From assembly GCA_018830485.1 (NCBI GenBank), contig JAHJRQ010000015.1, forward strand, positions 1-64,000: a DNA stretch of 64,000 nt, read 5' to 3'. The translations under genes were made by a program, and so were the position numbers. Origin of the DNA: Pseudomonadota bacterium. GTDB lineage: Bacteria; Desulfobacterota; Desulfobulbia; Desulfobulbales; Desulfurivibrionaceae. The notes beneath the pieces were generated by a model that was not told where the DNA came from, did no database searches, and saw nothing but the letters and a program-made list of their open reading frames with translations. Position 1 is the stretch's first letter; each line of letters begins with the position of its first letter. Of the stretch, positions 44,506 to 56,187 are shown piece after piece.

Positions 44506-44736
44506 ATGAATACTGCTTTTCGTTTTCTGCTCACCATAATCCTAGCGGTCACACTTGCAGGCTCTTCCGTTTTAACTGCGGAAGCAGCCGCAAAATTTGA
44601 CTACAAGGCCGTCGACCTAAAGAAGGTAATGACACCTCAGCAACTGGAAGTGATCTTAAATCAACTTGGTGCCGAAGGATGGGAACTGGTTGAAATCAAT
44701 GGAGCGGGTCTCGCAATCCTAAAACGTCAGAAGTAA
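44506..44736 (+). CDS. Small secreted DUF4177-like protein
   Basis: 76 residues. Signal peptide (MNTAFRFLLTIILAVTLAGS...AEA) followed by a DUF4177-like domain: KFDYKAVDLKKVMTPQQLEV, then LNQLGAEGWELVEINGAGLAILKRQK, which matches the LN-x-LG-x-EGWELV signature. Predicted periplasmic and of unknown function. Monocistronic with its own promoter. Codon use is less GC-rich than neighbours. Confidence 0.75.
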   Translation: MNTAFRFLLTIILAVTLAGSSVLTAEAAAKFDYKAVDLKKVMTPQQLEVILNQLGAEGWELVEINGAGLAILKRQK

Positions 44737-44898
44737 CACTCCCCCTTTGCTATACGCCAAATTTGCCTTGCCAAGACCCCCGGATTGTTATACCTTGCCA
44801 AACAAGAAAAAATCCCCTACCAGCGGAGGGAATGCCCTGCAACCCTTGACGCACACACCTCTATCCTCAGCCGTTTCGCCGCGGACCCGTAAAACCCC

Positions 44899-45831
44899 AT
44901 GAAATATGTATTTGGCCCGGTTAATTCCCGCCGTCTGGGAATTTCACAAGGCATTGATCTTGTCCCCCCCAAAATATGCAATTTTAACTGCATCTATTGC
45001 GAGATCGGCGCCACCACCACCCACACCTGCGAGCGCAAGGAGTATATTCCGCTGCCCGAGTTGCTGGCGGAGATCGACGCGGTGCTGGCCGACCGGGAAC
45101 TCATGGCCCACCTGGATGTTTTCACCATCACCGCCAGCGGGGAGCCCACCCTGCACAGCGGCATCGGCCAGGTGATCCGCTATATCAAGAAAAAGTCCGA
45201 CAAGCCGGTGGTGGTCCTGACCAACGGCGCCCTGCTCCACCTCCCGGAAGTGCGCCAGGATCTGCTGGCTGCGGATATCGTCATCCCCTCCCTGGATTCG
45301 GCCAGGGAGGAGAGCTACCGCCGCATCAACCGGCCGGCCGCCTGCTCGCCCCTGGCGGAGTTGATCGAAGGGCTGATCGCTTTTCGGCAGGAATTTTCCG
45401 GAAAACTCTGGCTGGAAATCCTCCTGGCCAGTAAAATCAATGACAGCCAGGAAGACATTGCCGCCCTGGTTGCGGCGGTGCAAAAAATCAGGCCGGACAA
45501 GGTGCAGCTCAACACCGTGGCCCGGCCGCCCCTGGAAAGTTTTGCCAAACCCCTGACCCGGGAGGAGCTTCAAGCTGTCGCCCGCCAACTCCCTGGAGAG
45601 GTGGAGATCCTGGTGGATTTCACCACCAGGGAGCGGGAAAAATTCCGCACTCTTTCCGAAAACGAAATTATTGAAATGCTGAAAAGAAGACCCTGCACTA
45701 CCACGGATGTCAGCGAGGCCCTCAATCTGGACCCGGACACCACGCAGAGCATGTTACAACAACTGGCCGCCAGCGGCCGCATCATAGAGACGACACACCA
45801 TGACAAACGATACTACCAAACCAGCAGATGA
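44899..45831 (+). CDS. Radical SAM protein with C-terminal winged-helix region
   Basis: 310 residues. Cluster motif CNFNCIYC in LVPPKICNFNCIYCEIGAT, preceded by FGPVNSRRLGISQGIDL, with ITASGEPTLHSGIGQVI and TNGALLH as SAM-binding parts. This N-terminus is characteristic of a radical SAM family of unknown function. The last 65 residues (ENEIIEMLKRRPCTTTDVSEALNLD) resemble a winged helix. Overlaps the start of the RNase E/G gene by 32 bp, so the two are likely co-translated. Confidence 0.85.
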   Translation: MKYVFGPVNSRRLGISQGIDLVPPKICNFNCIYCEIGATTTHTCERKEYIPLPELLAEIDAVLADRELMAHLDVFTITASGEPTLHSGIGQVIRYIKKKSDKPVVVLTNGALLHLPEVRQDLLAADIVIPSLDSAREESYRRINRPAACSPLAELIEGLIAFRQEFSGKLWLEILLASKINDSQEDIAALVAAVQKIRPDKVQLNTVARPPLESFAKPLTREELQAVARQLPGEVEILVDFTTREREKFRTLSENEIIEMLKRRPCTTTDVSEALNLDPDTTQSMLQQLAASGRIIETTHHDKRYYQTSR

Positions 45832-47770
45832 CCGGCCCGACAGCCACAGCGCCGAGAACAACGGCGAAGAGCGGGGAATTCTCTCCCGGGTGAGCAAATG
45901 GCTGAAAAAGCCTGGCAAACCAGGGGAAGAAGAAAGCCACACCGCCAGCCCGCCGGCCTCCACCCCAGACCGTACGGATGCAGCCCCTGCCTCCGGCGAA
46001 ACTTTACGGCCCGAAGGCGATCCCGCCGCCTCCACGGGGAACAAGCCGCGCCGCCGGAAACGGCCTCCCCGGAGACGGTCGAAAGGACCTAAACCGGAAG
46101 GCCAAAAAATCGAAGCAACCGCCGAAGGCGAGCAACCTGTCTCGGCCTCGGTTGAAACAGCGGCAAAAGAAAAAGCTGCGGCTCCGGCCAGGCCTCCGCG
46201 CCAGCGGCCGCCCCGCAAATCCCCGGATCGCGCCAAGGAAGCGCCGAAACCCTCCGCGACCAGCCAGCCTGTCAAGGGCGACACCACCCTGAAGCTGCTC
46301 ATCAACACCGATGAGCCGGAAGAATGCCGTCTGGTGCTTCTGGAAAGCGGCAAGGTGGAATCCTTTTACGTGGAGACCGTCAGCCAGGCGCAAACCAAGG
46401 GCAACATCTACAAGGGGAGGGTAACGGCGGTGGAGGCCAATCTGCAGGCAGCCTTTGTCGATTACGGCACGGAAAAGAACGGCTTCCTGCCCTTCGGCGA
46501 CATCCATCCGGAATATTACGGCAACGAGGTTGCCGCGGACACCCACTGGAAGGATCTGCCCATCCAGGATGTCCTGAGCAAAGGGCAGGAAGTGCTGGTT
46601 GAGGTGGTCAAGGAGGCCACCGGCAACAAGGGCGCGACCCTCACCACCTATCTTTCCCTGCCGGGCCGTTATCTGGTGCTGATGCCCGGCAGCGACAGCG
46701 CCGGGATCTCCCGCAAGATCGAGTCCGAGGAAGAGCGCAACAAGCTGCGGGAGATGGTGGACAGCGTCAGCATCCCCGAGGGCATCGGCTACATCGTCCG
46801 CACCGCCAGCCAGGAGATCACCAAAACCGCGCTGGCCCAGGATGTCCGCTACCTGCTCAACCTCTGGAAGGAAATCAAGAAAAAAGGCCAGACCGTCAAG
46901 GCCCCGGCCCTGCTGCACAAGGAACAGAACATCGTCTCCCGCTTCCTGCGCGACCACTTCACCTCCGAGATCGAAGAGATCCTGGTGGACGACGAGGAGG
47001 CCCTGGCCCAGGTCGACAACTTCCTCGAACTGCTGCCCGCGGCCCAGCGCAAATCAACGGTTGCCAAGCTGCACAAGGGAACCCAGCCCCTGTTCCATCA
47101 ATACCATGTGGAAAAACAGATCGAGCAGATCTACCAGCCCACCGTGCCCCTGCCCTCGGGCGGCTCCATTGTCATCAACCCCACCGAGGCGCTGGTCGCC
47201 ATCGATGTCAATTCCGGCCGCACCGGCAAGGACAAAAGCTTTGAAGACGCCATCTTCCTCGCCAACATGGAGGCGGCCGAGGAGTTGTCCCGCCAGCTCC
47301 GGCTCCGGGATCTCGGCGGCCTCATCGTCGTGGATTTCATCGACATGCGGGATTCCAAGCACATCCGCGAGGTGGAAAAAAAGGTGCGCGACTGCATGAA
47401 GCGCGACAAGGCCAAGGTGGATTTCTCCAAAATTTCCAAATTCGGCCTCATGCAGATCTCCCGGCAGAAGATGGCCGCCCCGGTTTCCGTGGGCAGCTAC
47501 CGCCTCTGCCCCCATTGCCAGGGGCGCGGCATGGTCCGTTCCGTGGAAACCCAGGCCCTGGTGCATTTCCGGCAGATCCAGACCGGAGTGGCCAGGAAGG
47601 AGATCAAACGGGTGGTCTGCCGTCTGCCCATGGAGGCTGCCCAGTACATCCTGAACAAAAAACGCGCCGACTTGATCGAGCTGGAACAGGAGCATCAGGT
47701 CGAGATCACCATTACCCCGGACCCGGTCATGCCCCCCACCGAAAGCAAGATCGATTTCCTCAAGGAATGA
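45800..47770 (+). CDS. rne: Ribonuclease E/G
   Basis: 656 residues. The first 150 are a basic, low-complexity tail (Lys/Arg/Pro rich, RRRKRPPRRRSKG). Then the S1 domain (NIYKGRVTAVEANLQAAFVDYG ... NGFLPFGDIHP), the catalytic DNase I-like domain with D469 in VAIDVNSGR and the IVVDFIDM pair, and the zinc link CPHCQGRG. Endonuclease for mRNA turnover and rRNA processing. The basic region at the N-terminus rather than C-terminus is unusual relative to E. coli RNase E. Placement after the radical SAM gene may be conserved. Confidence 0.9.
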   Translation: MTNDTTKPADDRPDSHSAENNGEERGILSRVSKWLKKPGKPGEEESHTASPPASTPDRTDAAPASGETLRPEGDPAASTGNKPRRRKRPPRRRSKGPKPEGQKIEATAEGEQPVSASVETAAKEKAAAPARPPRQRPPRKSPDRAKEAPKPSATSQPVKGDTTLKLLINTDEPEECRLVLLESGKVESFYVETVSQAQTKGNIYKGRVTAVEANLQAAFVDYGTEKNGFLPFGDIHPEYYGNEVAADTHWKDLPIQDVLSKGQEVLVEVVKEATGNKGATLTTYLSLPGRYLVLMPGSDSAGISRKIESEEERNKLREMVDSVSIPEGIGYIVRTASQEITKTALAQDVRYLLNLWKEIKKKGQTVKAPALLHKEQNIVSRFLRDHFTSEIEEILVDDEEALAQVDNFLELLPAAQRKSTVAKLHKGTQPLFHQYHVEKQIEQIYQPTVPLPSGGSIVINPTEALVAIDVNSGRTGKDKSFEDAIFLANMEAAEELSRQLRLRDLGGLIVVDFIDMRDSKHIREVEKKVRDCMKRDKAKVDFSKISKFGLMQISRQKMAAPVSVGSYRLCPHCQGRGMVRSVETQALVHFRQIQTGVARKEIKRVVCRLPMEAAQYILNKKRADLIELEQEHQVEITITPDPVMPPTESKIDFLKE

Positions 47771-47799
47771 TGGCTTCACGCAAGAAATAATCTCCGCCG

Positions 47800-47831
47800 C
47801 CTGGGCGCATGGCCGCATGCCTGCGCCCAGG
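47800..47831. repeat. Hairpin downstream of the RNase E/G gene
   Basis: CCTGGGCGCA (47800-47809) / TGCGCCCAGG (47822-47831), perfect 10-bp stem with a 12-base loop. No U-tract; may protect the 3' end or be a Rho-type pause. In the 116-bp gap between two plus-strand genes. Confidence 0.65.
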
Positions 47832-47886
47832 TTCCGCACCACCCTTTGCCTCCGCTTGAATCCCAGCTCCCCGGAGTACACCACGC

Positions 47887-49395
47887 ATGAAACGGGAAAA
47901 TATCCGGGTCGCCTTGCTCTACCGTGGGCCGCAGCATGAGGGGAAGGATGATTTTTCCTCCTTTGTCCCCATGGGGCTGTTCAATGTCTTGAAAAGCCTG
48001 CGCGATGCGGGCTACGACGCCAGCCTGCACAACCTTTCCCATACGCCCCGCGCCGATCTGCCCGGGACCTTGCGCAGCCTTAATGCGGCAGCCTATCTCC
48101 TTTCGGCCTTTTTCGGCTGCCACCATGAGGCGTATGGCCTGGCCCGGGCAACAAAGAAGCTCTCCCCCGCGACTCCCGTTATCCTGGGCGGCCCCCTTTC
48201 CGTGCTCGGACCGGCCATCCTGGCCAGGGTCCCGGAGATCGACTTTCTCATCCGGGGTGAGGGCGAAGAGGCAAGCGTGGCCCTGCTCGACGCCCTGTTC
48301 TTCGGGAAGACCCCGGCTGCCTCGGTTCCCGGCGTGGTGTTCCGTTCGCCGGCCGGCGGCATCAGCGAAAATCCCCCGCAACTGCTGGCGGATATCGACC
48401 GCTGCTTTTTTCTGCCCTCCGAGGTGATGGACCATTGCCAGGGGGTCCGGCCGGAAAACTTCGCCGTGCTCATCACCTCCCGGGGCTGCCCCTTCCGTTG
48501 CGCCTTCTGCTCCTCCACGGTGCTCTGGCAAAACCGGGTCCGCCATCACCGGGTGGATCTGCTGCTCCGCTACCTCCACGACCTGCGCAGCGCAACCGGA
48601 GCCATCTATTTCAGCCTGCGGGACGAGAACTTCCTGGTCGACCGGAGCCATGTGCAGGCATTCACCGAGGCGCTCACGCACAGCGGTCTCCATTACCTCT
48701 GGAACGCCCAGGGCTCGCCCCACCTGCTTGACGACGACCTGGCCCGCACCCTGGCCGAGGCGGGCTGCGACCAGATCCAGATGGGCATCGAGACCATCCC
48801 CCCCCGGCTCTTGGCCCTGCTCAACAAGCAGGGCTCTCCCCCCAAGATAGCGACGGCGATCCGCACCCTGCGGAGCCAGGCCATCCGGCCCTTCGGCTAT
48901 TTTATCTACGGGATGGACGAAACCGAGGGTGAGGGAAAGGAAACCCTCAATTTCATCAAGCAATCCGGCCTGCTTGACGCAGTGGCCTCCCCCCTTGCCC
49001 TGTATCCAGGCACCTGGCTTGCCCAGGGCGTGGAACCGGAGCATTTTTTTGCCAAGGGCGAGGTCCTCTTCTACTCCCCAGCCTCGGCGCGGAAATGGAA
49101 AAAGAAATACCAGCAGGCGCTGGCCGCGCTGTATGCGCAAGAAGGGTTTCGCACAAAGGAGGTTGCGCCGGAAGCAGCGCCGAACCTGGTCCGGACCGTT
49201 GCCCGCCATTTTCAGCTTCTGGGACAAGGCGACCTGGCCGGGGCGGAAAAAATCCTGCTGATTCTGACCAGGGAGCAACCCGAAAACCCCTGGGGCTTTG
49301 CATTGCTTTCCCGGCTGTATGATGATCTTGGCGAAAAAAAGAAGGGTGCGGCCATGCGTCGGCAACTGCGTTTGCTGACCGGCGGTTCCCCATGA
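47887..49395 (+). CDS. B12-binding-type radical SAM protein
   Basis: 502 residues. N-terminal cobalamin-binding-like Rossmann domain (IRVALLYRGPQHEGKDDF ... VPMGLFNVLKSLRDAGYDASLHNL, with VILGGPLSVLGPAIL and EIDFLIRGEGEEA) and a radical SAM domain with CPFRCAFC in ITSRGCPFRCAFCSS. The C-terminal part (QGDLAGAEKILLILTREQPENPW) is TPR-like. Members methylate or rearrange unreactive carbons; the substrate is unknown. A GGAG site is upstream. The window carries cobQ and cbiB for the cofactor. Confidence 0.83.
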   Translation: MKRENIRVALLYRGPQHEGKDDFSSFVPMGLFNVLKSLRDAGYDASLHNLSHTPRADLPGTLRSLNAAAYLLSAFFGCHHEAYGLARATKKLSPATPVILGGPLSVLGPAILARVPEIDFLIRGEGEEASVALLDALFFGKTPAASVPGVVFRSPAGGISENPPQLLADIDRCFFLPSEVMDHCQGVRPENFAVLITSRGCPFRCAFCSSTVLWQNRVRHHRVDLLLRYLHDLRSATGAIYFSLRDENFLVDRSHVQAFTEALTHSGLHYLWNAQGSPHLLDDDLARTLAEAGCDQIQMGIETIPPRLLALLNKQGSPPKIATAIRTLRSQAIRPFGYFIYGMDETEGEGKETLNFIKQSGLLDAVASPLALYPGTWLAQGVEPEHFFAKGEVLFYSPASARKWKKKYQQALAALYAQEGFRTKEVAPEAAPNLVRTVARHFQLLGQGDLAGAEKILLILTREQPENPWGFALLSRLYDDLGEKKKGAAMRRQLRLLTGGSP

Positions 49396-49416
49396 ACGCG
49401 GAGGAGCGAAACCGCG

Positions 49417-50469
49417 TTAACTTCCCCCTTTCTGGTGCTTGAACACCGCCCGGTTATGCTCGGCCAGATCGTTGGAGAAATAATGGGTTCCGTCATTTTT
49501 GGAAACGAAATAAAGATAGGACGTCGGGGCTGGCTGCAGCACGGCGACGATGGCGGCGCGGCCCGGGTTGGCGATGGGGCCGGGAGGCAAGCCGCTGATC
49601 ATGTAGGTGTTGTACGGGGTGGGTGTTTGCAGATCCTTCCGGGTGAGATTGCCGTTAAAGTCGGTCAGCCCGTAGATCACGGTGGGATCCGTCTGCAGCC
49701 GCATACCCTGCCGCAACCGGTTAAAAAAAACCTGCGCGATAAGGGGCCGCTCTTCCGGCGCGCCGGTTTCCTTCTCCACTATGGAGGCCAGGGTCAGCAC
49801 CTCGTGGGGAGTAAGGCCCAAGGGGTTGTCGCGCAGATCGCCCAGCTCCTGCCGCACCTGCCTGCCCCGTTCAAGCATCAAGGCGATGATCTCCCTGGGG
49901 TTCTGGCCGCGCACCAACTGGTAGGTGTCCGGGAACAGATAGCCTTCCAGGCTTGCCGCCCGCACCCCGTGCCGGGCCATGATCTCCGGGTCACGCGTCA
50001 ACTCGAGAAAAAGCTCCCGCTCCCCCCAGCCGCCCCGGGAGAGAATGTCGGCAAGCTGATAGATGTTGCTGCCTTCGGGGATGGTGACCGACCAGCGCAC
50101 CGTGGCTCCGGCTGCAAGAGCCCGGAGGATGTGGTACGGGGTTTGCCCGGGGCTGAACCGGTATTCTCCGGCCTGCAAGCGCTGGCTGAGCCGGGAAACC
50201 CTGGCAAGAACATAAAAGCCGCGCCCCGGCGGGATCACCCCGCTTTCGGCAAGAATTCTCTCTATTCCGGCAAGGCTGGTTTTGGGCGGAATCAGGACCT
50301 GCAGCTCACTTTCTTCCCGCACGGGCAGGGGAGTAACCGCATAGGACCAGAGCCAGAGCCCGAACCCGGCCAGCACCAGAAAGGCAACGCCGCAGAGCCA
50401 CACCGCCAGGCGGCGGATCGTCTCGGACCGGTGTGTGTCTTTTTTTCGGACTCCCCTGACCTGGCCCAA
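49417..50469 (-). CDS. mltG: Endolytic peptidoglycan transglycosylase MltG
   Basis: 350 residues from a TTG at 50469 that has AGGAG upstream. One membrane helix (LAVWLCGVAFLVLAGFGLWLW), then a LysM-like part (FSPGQTPYHILRAL) and the YceG domain with catalytic Glu in VLTLASIVEKETGAPEERPLIAQVFFNRL. It cuts nascent glycan strands and helps set their length. Separated from lon by 85 bp, same strand. Confidence 0.93.
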   Translation of the reverse strand: MGQVRGVRKKDTHRSETIRRLAVWLCGVAFLVLAGFGLWLWSYAVTPLPVREESELQVLIPPKTSLAGIERILAESGVIPPGRGFYVLARVSRLSQRLQAGEYRFSPGQTPYHILRALAAGATVRWSVTIPEGSNIYQLADILSRGGWGERELFLELTRDPEIMARHGVRAASLEGYLFPDTYQLVRGQNPREIIALMLERGRQVRQELGDLRDNPLGLTPHEVLTLASIVEKETGAPEERPLIAQVFFNRLRQGMRLQTDPTVIYGLTDFNGNLTRKDLQTPTPYNTYMISGLPPGPIANPGRAAIVAVLQPAPTSYLYFVSKNDGTHYFSNDLAEHNRAVFKHQKGGS

Positions 50470-50554
50470 AAACGGATCTCCTGCGGATTATTACACTGAG
50501 GCGCCATTGCCCCCGCGCAGATGGGAGACAATGGCGTTATGCCTTTATTCAGGC

Positions 50555-52930
<2,376 letters not shown>

Positions 52931-52999
52931 AACATGCCTCCAGGTTATATTTTATCGGCAAACCGGCCCTGCCGGAAAGTACAATGGTTTAAGCTGGGC

Positions 53000-53028
53000 A
53001 ACATAAGCACCCCTATCAATGAAGTCAA
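53000..53028 (-). promoter_or_regulatory. Sigma-70-type promoter of lon
   Basis: Minus strand TTGACT (53028-53023), 17-bp spacer, TATGTT (53005-53000). Predicted transcription start near 52993, giving a leader of about 60 bases before the GTG start. Heat-shock elements were not recognised. Confidence 0.6.
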
Positions 53029-53193
53029 GGCGATATCGTCGGGCCGGGCCAGTCCTGAAATATGCTTGAAGAAATCTCGGTTTTGCACCATAGTAACGCC
53101 TGCGCACGGCAGAATGCTCCATCCTGCGCAACAGACGCATTTCCAACAATCATGCCATGACGGCCAACAAAAAACAACCGGCAACCGACCCCG

Positions 53194-53991
53194 ATGAACC
53201 TTGCAAACCTTTCTTTTTTTGATCTGAGCCGCTATGCCCATGCCGCTCTTTTCGCGGCCGGGGAATACCCCTGGCAGGCGCTGGGACGGCTGAAGAGCTA
53301 CATGGCGGAGTATCCCTGGCCGCACATCCCCTGGCCGCAGACCCCAGGCCCCTTGCCAGCCACCCTGGTTCTCCACGACGGGATGCTGCTGGAGGGTACC
53401 GGTCTTGCCATCGAATTCGGCGACGCCACCAAGGGCACGCTCAAGGTTTTTCGCGAAGGCACGCTGCTCGATGGGGCCAGCGTGCTCATGGCCGGGACGG
53501 TGCTGGCCGGCGGGCCGCTCAGTATCGGCAAAGGGGTGCTGGTTGAATCCGGGGCCTTTATCAAGGGTCCGGCGATCATCGGCGATCAGAGCGAGGTCCG
53601 GCAGGGCGCCTATCTGCGCGGCCACTGCCTGGTGGGCGCCCGCTGCGTGGTGGGACACGTCACCGAAGTCAAGCACGCCATCTTCCTCGACGATGCCAAG
53701 GCCGGGCATTTCGCCTACCTGGGAGACAGCATCCTCGGCAACGAGGTGAACCTGGGGGCGGGCACCAAACTGGCCAACCTGCGCTTCACCGGCGGCGACG
53801 TCCCGGTGAAAACCCCGGACGGCCCCATCAGCTCGGGGTTGCGGAAATTCGGGGCAATATTCGGCGACAAGGCCCAGACAGGCTGCAACGCGGTGACCAA
53901 CCCCGGCACGGTGCTCGGGAAAAGATCCATTGTCCTGCCCAACACCACAGTACCTTCCGGTTGGCACACCAGCAATTCGCTGATCCGGTAG
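53194..53991 (+). CDS. Left-handed beta-helix (hexapeptide repeat) protein
   Basis: 265 residues. Many hexapeptide-type turns: GPLSIGKGVLVESGAFIKGP, AIIGDQSEVRQGAYLRGHCLVGARCVVG, HFAYLGDSILGNEVNLGAG, consistent with the acyl/acetyltransferase half of GlmU-like enzymes. No N-terminal nucleotidyltransferase domain is present (only a 50-residue lead). Likely a sugar-nucleotide acyltransferase or a carrier, substrate unknown. Ribosome site weak. Confidence 0.78.
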   Translation: MNLANLSFFDLSRYAHAALFAAGEYPWQALGRLKSYMAEYPWPHIPWPQTPGPLPATLVLHDGMLLEGTGLAIEFGDATKGTLKVFREGTLLDGASVLMAGTVLAGGPLSIGKGVLVESGAFIKGPAIIGDQSEVRQGAYLRGHCLVGARCVVGHVTEVKHAIFLDDAKAGHFAYLGDSILGNEVNLGAGTKLANLRFTGGDVPVKTPDGPISSGLRKFGAIFGDKAQTGCNAVTNPGTVLGKRSIVLPNTTVPSGWHTSNSLIR

Positions 53992-54144
53992 CCAGCCAGC
54001 AGCACCGCACCTGCTTCGCAGTCTTGCTGTGCTCGCTTAGCTGTCATCGGCCTGTTCGCCTACCATGTGTATGGCGAACAGGCCTCTTGGTCGGCACTGC
54101 CGCCGACAATTGACACACGCATCTGCGGCACTGCTGACTGGCTA
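53990..54144. repeat. Palindromic intergenic element
   Basis: Outer arms TAGCCAGCCAGCAGCACCG (53990-54008) and CGGCACTGCTGACTGGCTA (54126-54144) are imperfect complements (16 of 19). The inner arms GGCCTGTTCGCC (54049-54060) / GGCGAACAGGCC (54073-54084) are perfect over 12 bp. No ORF in this gap; MITE-like. Confidence 0.75.
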
Positions 54145-54175
54145 CTCTTTCGGGACTGTCGTGATTTTGGCATAT

Positions 54176-54472
54176 CTAGACAGCCCCGTTTATCTCGAAA
54201 TAGTGGGCAAGGCCGAGGATGAACTCCAGGCAAATAGCCACCACGAGAAAAAGCCGCGCGGTTTTGCTGAACGGCGGTCGCTCCTTGACCAACCGCTGCA
54301 GGACGGCGACAATCACCAGGGTGGCCCCCAGATTGATCGGCGCCACGGACAGCATGTGGATAAGGGTTTCCACCAGCGAATGCATGGCCCGTCCGGGGAA
54401 ATACCGGATACTGGCCAGCAGATAGACAACGGCCAGGACTGCCAGGGAAAGGTGCCCCCGTATTGTTTGCAT
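54176..54472 (-). CDS. Small integral membrane protein of unknown family
   Basis: 98 residues from the ATG at 54472 (AGGGTG upstream); the frame extends to 54556 without support. Three predicted membrane helices: GHLSLAVLAVVYLLASIRYF, LIHMLSVAPINLGATLVIVAVL, and ARLFLVVAICLEFILGLAHYF. No family recognised. Monocistronic and convergent with the palindromic element. Confidence 0.6.
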   Translation of the reverse strand: MQTIRGHLSLAVLAVVYLLASIRYFPGRAMHSLVETLIHMLSVAPINLGATLVIVAVLQRLVKERPPFSKTARLFLVVAICLEFILGLAHYFEINGAV

Positions 54473-54549
54473 ATGCACCCTGCTTGAAAGGTTTTTCCAG
54501 ATATCCCCACCCCGGGGAAAACTCCAGCCCATTGTAACAGGAATTACAA

Positions 54550-55593
54550 ATGACACAATCGCTCAACGCCCTTTTTTCACCGGAAACAAACCCCCATCCC
54601 ACCGAATTACACCCCTTCTCCCTGCTCTGCGACACCCTCTTTTTTTATTCCCTGCCGGGCGAGCCGGGTGAAACCGCGGCACAGGGATTCATGACGGGCT
54701 ACGCGCCGGTGCACCTTGCCGACGAAGAGCAGGCCCGCTTTCAATCCCTTGCCCGGGAACTCAAGGGCCATGAAGCGGAATTCCATGGCGGGCTCCTGGC
54801 CTCCCTTTCCGCCGGCCATGGCGACCGGGACGAGGCCTCGGCCGGGTCGCTGGCTTCCAGTCTGCGCTCCGGCCGGAACAGCGCCGATTCCCCAAAAACA
54901 ACGGGCGCAACGCTCTGGAAGGCCATGCTCCTCCTGAAACTGGCCGAGATGTTCCGGGAAGAGGAGCGGGAGATCGCCCAAGGATTCTTGACCATCTCGG
55001 GAAAAGAGGCCGAACTGTTTGCCGCCATCCGGGGCGAGGAGACAGAAGAGGAAGGAGAGGACGAGGAAGAAGCGCGCACCCTGCTGGAGCTTGCCGCAGC
55101 CGCAACGCCGACCGGGCCGGCGATCAACCTGACCCGGCTGGCCAAGGCCTGGGGCCACCTCTACCTTCGGGATGCAAAGGCAACGGAATTCCCTCTGCTG
55201 GTTACTACCCAGGCGGAACTTCAGGGAGTGCTGGCGGAGGTCTACGAGGCGCTCACCGGCAGACCCCCGATGCAGTTGATCAGCCTCACTCTCCCGGCCC
55301 AGGCGGAGCAATTCAAGACCGCCACCGGGCCGGCCAGGGTCCATTTCAACCGGCTGCTGCTCGGGATTGCCGCAAGCGGGACACTTTCCGCCGAGCGGCT
55401 GGAAGAATTGCAGGGAGCAGGAAACGAATTGAACAGGGCAACCCTTCCTTTTCTGAAGAACTGCCCCACCGAAAAGACCATGCGTTTTTACGCCTACGAG
55501 GGAGCCTCCCTGGTCGAACTCTTCGCCGAACTCTGCGGCGAAACACGGACCGCCACGGCGAAAGCCACCGGGCTTCTCGCGGTTTTGAGCTGA
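54550..55593 (+). CDS. Uncharacterised protein, 347 residues
   Basis: I do not recognise a family. A mainly helical protein with an acidic stretch (ETEEEGEDEEEART at about 160-173), LHPFSLLCDTLFFYSLPGEPGE at the start and a C-terminal LKNCPTEKTMRFYAYEGASLVELFAEL. It has no signal peptide or membrane helix. Its start has AGGA upstream and the gene ends 9 bp from the convergent universal stress gene. Confidence 0.65.
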   Translation: MTQSLNALFSPETNPHPTELHPFSLLCDTLFFYSLPGEPGETAAQGFMTGYAPVHLADEEQARFQSLARELKGHEAEFHGGLLASLSAGHGDRDEASAGSLASSLRSGRNSADSPKTTGATLWKAMLLLKLAEMFREEEREIAQGFLTISGKEAELFAAIRGEETEEEGEDEEEARTLLELAAAATPTGPAINLTRLAKAWGHLYLRDAKATEFPLLVTTQAELQGVLAEVYEALTGRPPMQLISLTLPAQAEQFKTATGPARVHFNRLLLGIAASGTLSAERLEELQGAGNELNRATLPFLKNCPTEKTMRFYAYEGASLVELFAELCGETRTATAKATGLLAVLS

Positions 55594-55601
55594 TTTTCCG
55601 C

Positions 55602-56048
55602 CTAGCGGTACGGGTTGATGGTCAACACCGGGCAGGGTGCGGTCTTGACGATCTTCTCGGCCACGCTGCCGAAAAGAATCTTGTCCAGCCCCTTGTAGCC
55701 ATGGGTGCCCATGACGATCAGGTCCGCCTTCTCCTGCCCGGCAAAGCGGTTGATCTCCTCGACCACGTCGCCGCTCAGGATCGCCGTGCTGTGCGGCACC
55801 GAACCGTTGAGGGTTTCCGCCACGAAGCTCTTCATTTTTTCCGTGGCGCTTTTGACCATCTCCTCCTCAAGCTGGATGATGGGCATATGGGGCACGAAAA
55901 AACCGGAATAATCGTCAAAGCTCTGCACCACAAAAACAATCACCACCTCCGCCTTGAATCTGGCGGCAAAGTCTACGGCCGTGCGGAGGATCTTCTGCGA
56001 ATTCTCCGAAAAATCCACGGGAACCAGAATCTTTTTAATTTCGTTCAT
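55602..56048 (-). CDS. Universal stress protein (UspA family)
   Basis: 148 residues. UspA fold with the ATP-binding signature G-T-H-G-x-x-G-x9-G-S: VMGTHGYKGLDKILFGSVAEKIV, ending in CPVLTINPYR. Begins KKILVPVDFSENSQKIL. Stress-responsive ATP-binding protein, cytoplasmic. Confidence 0.93.
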   Translation of the reverse strand: MNEIKKILVPVDFSENSQKILRTAVDFAARFKAEVVIVFVVQSFDDYSGFFVPHMPIIQLEEEMVKSATEKMKSFVAETLNGSVPHSTAILSGDVVEEINRFAGQEKADLIVMGTHGYKGLDKILFGSVAEKIVKTAPCPVLTINPYR

Positions 56049-56187
56049 TTCCCCTCCTTATGGTATAGATGTCAGAATTTAACCGCGACCACTTGGCCGT
56101 TACTCCCTCTCCATGATCAGGCTAGCAGAATGCTTTTCCCCTTGTCAACTGGAGAGACACCCCCTTGACTCCGTAAGAGTAAGCCCG

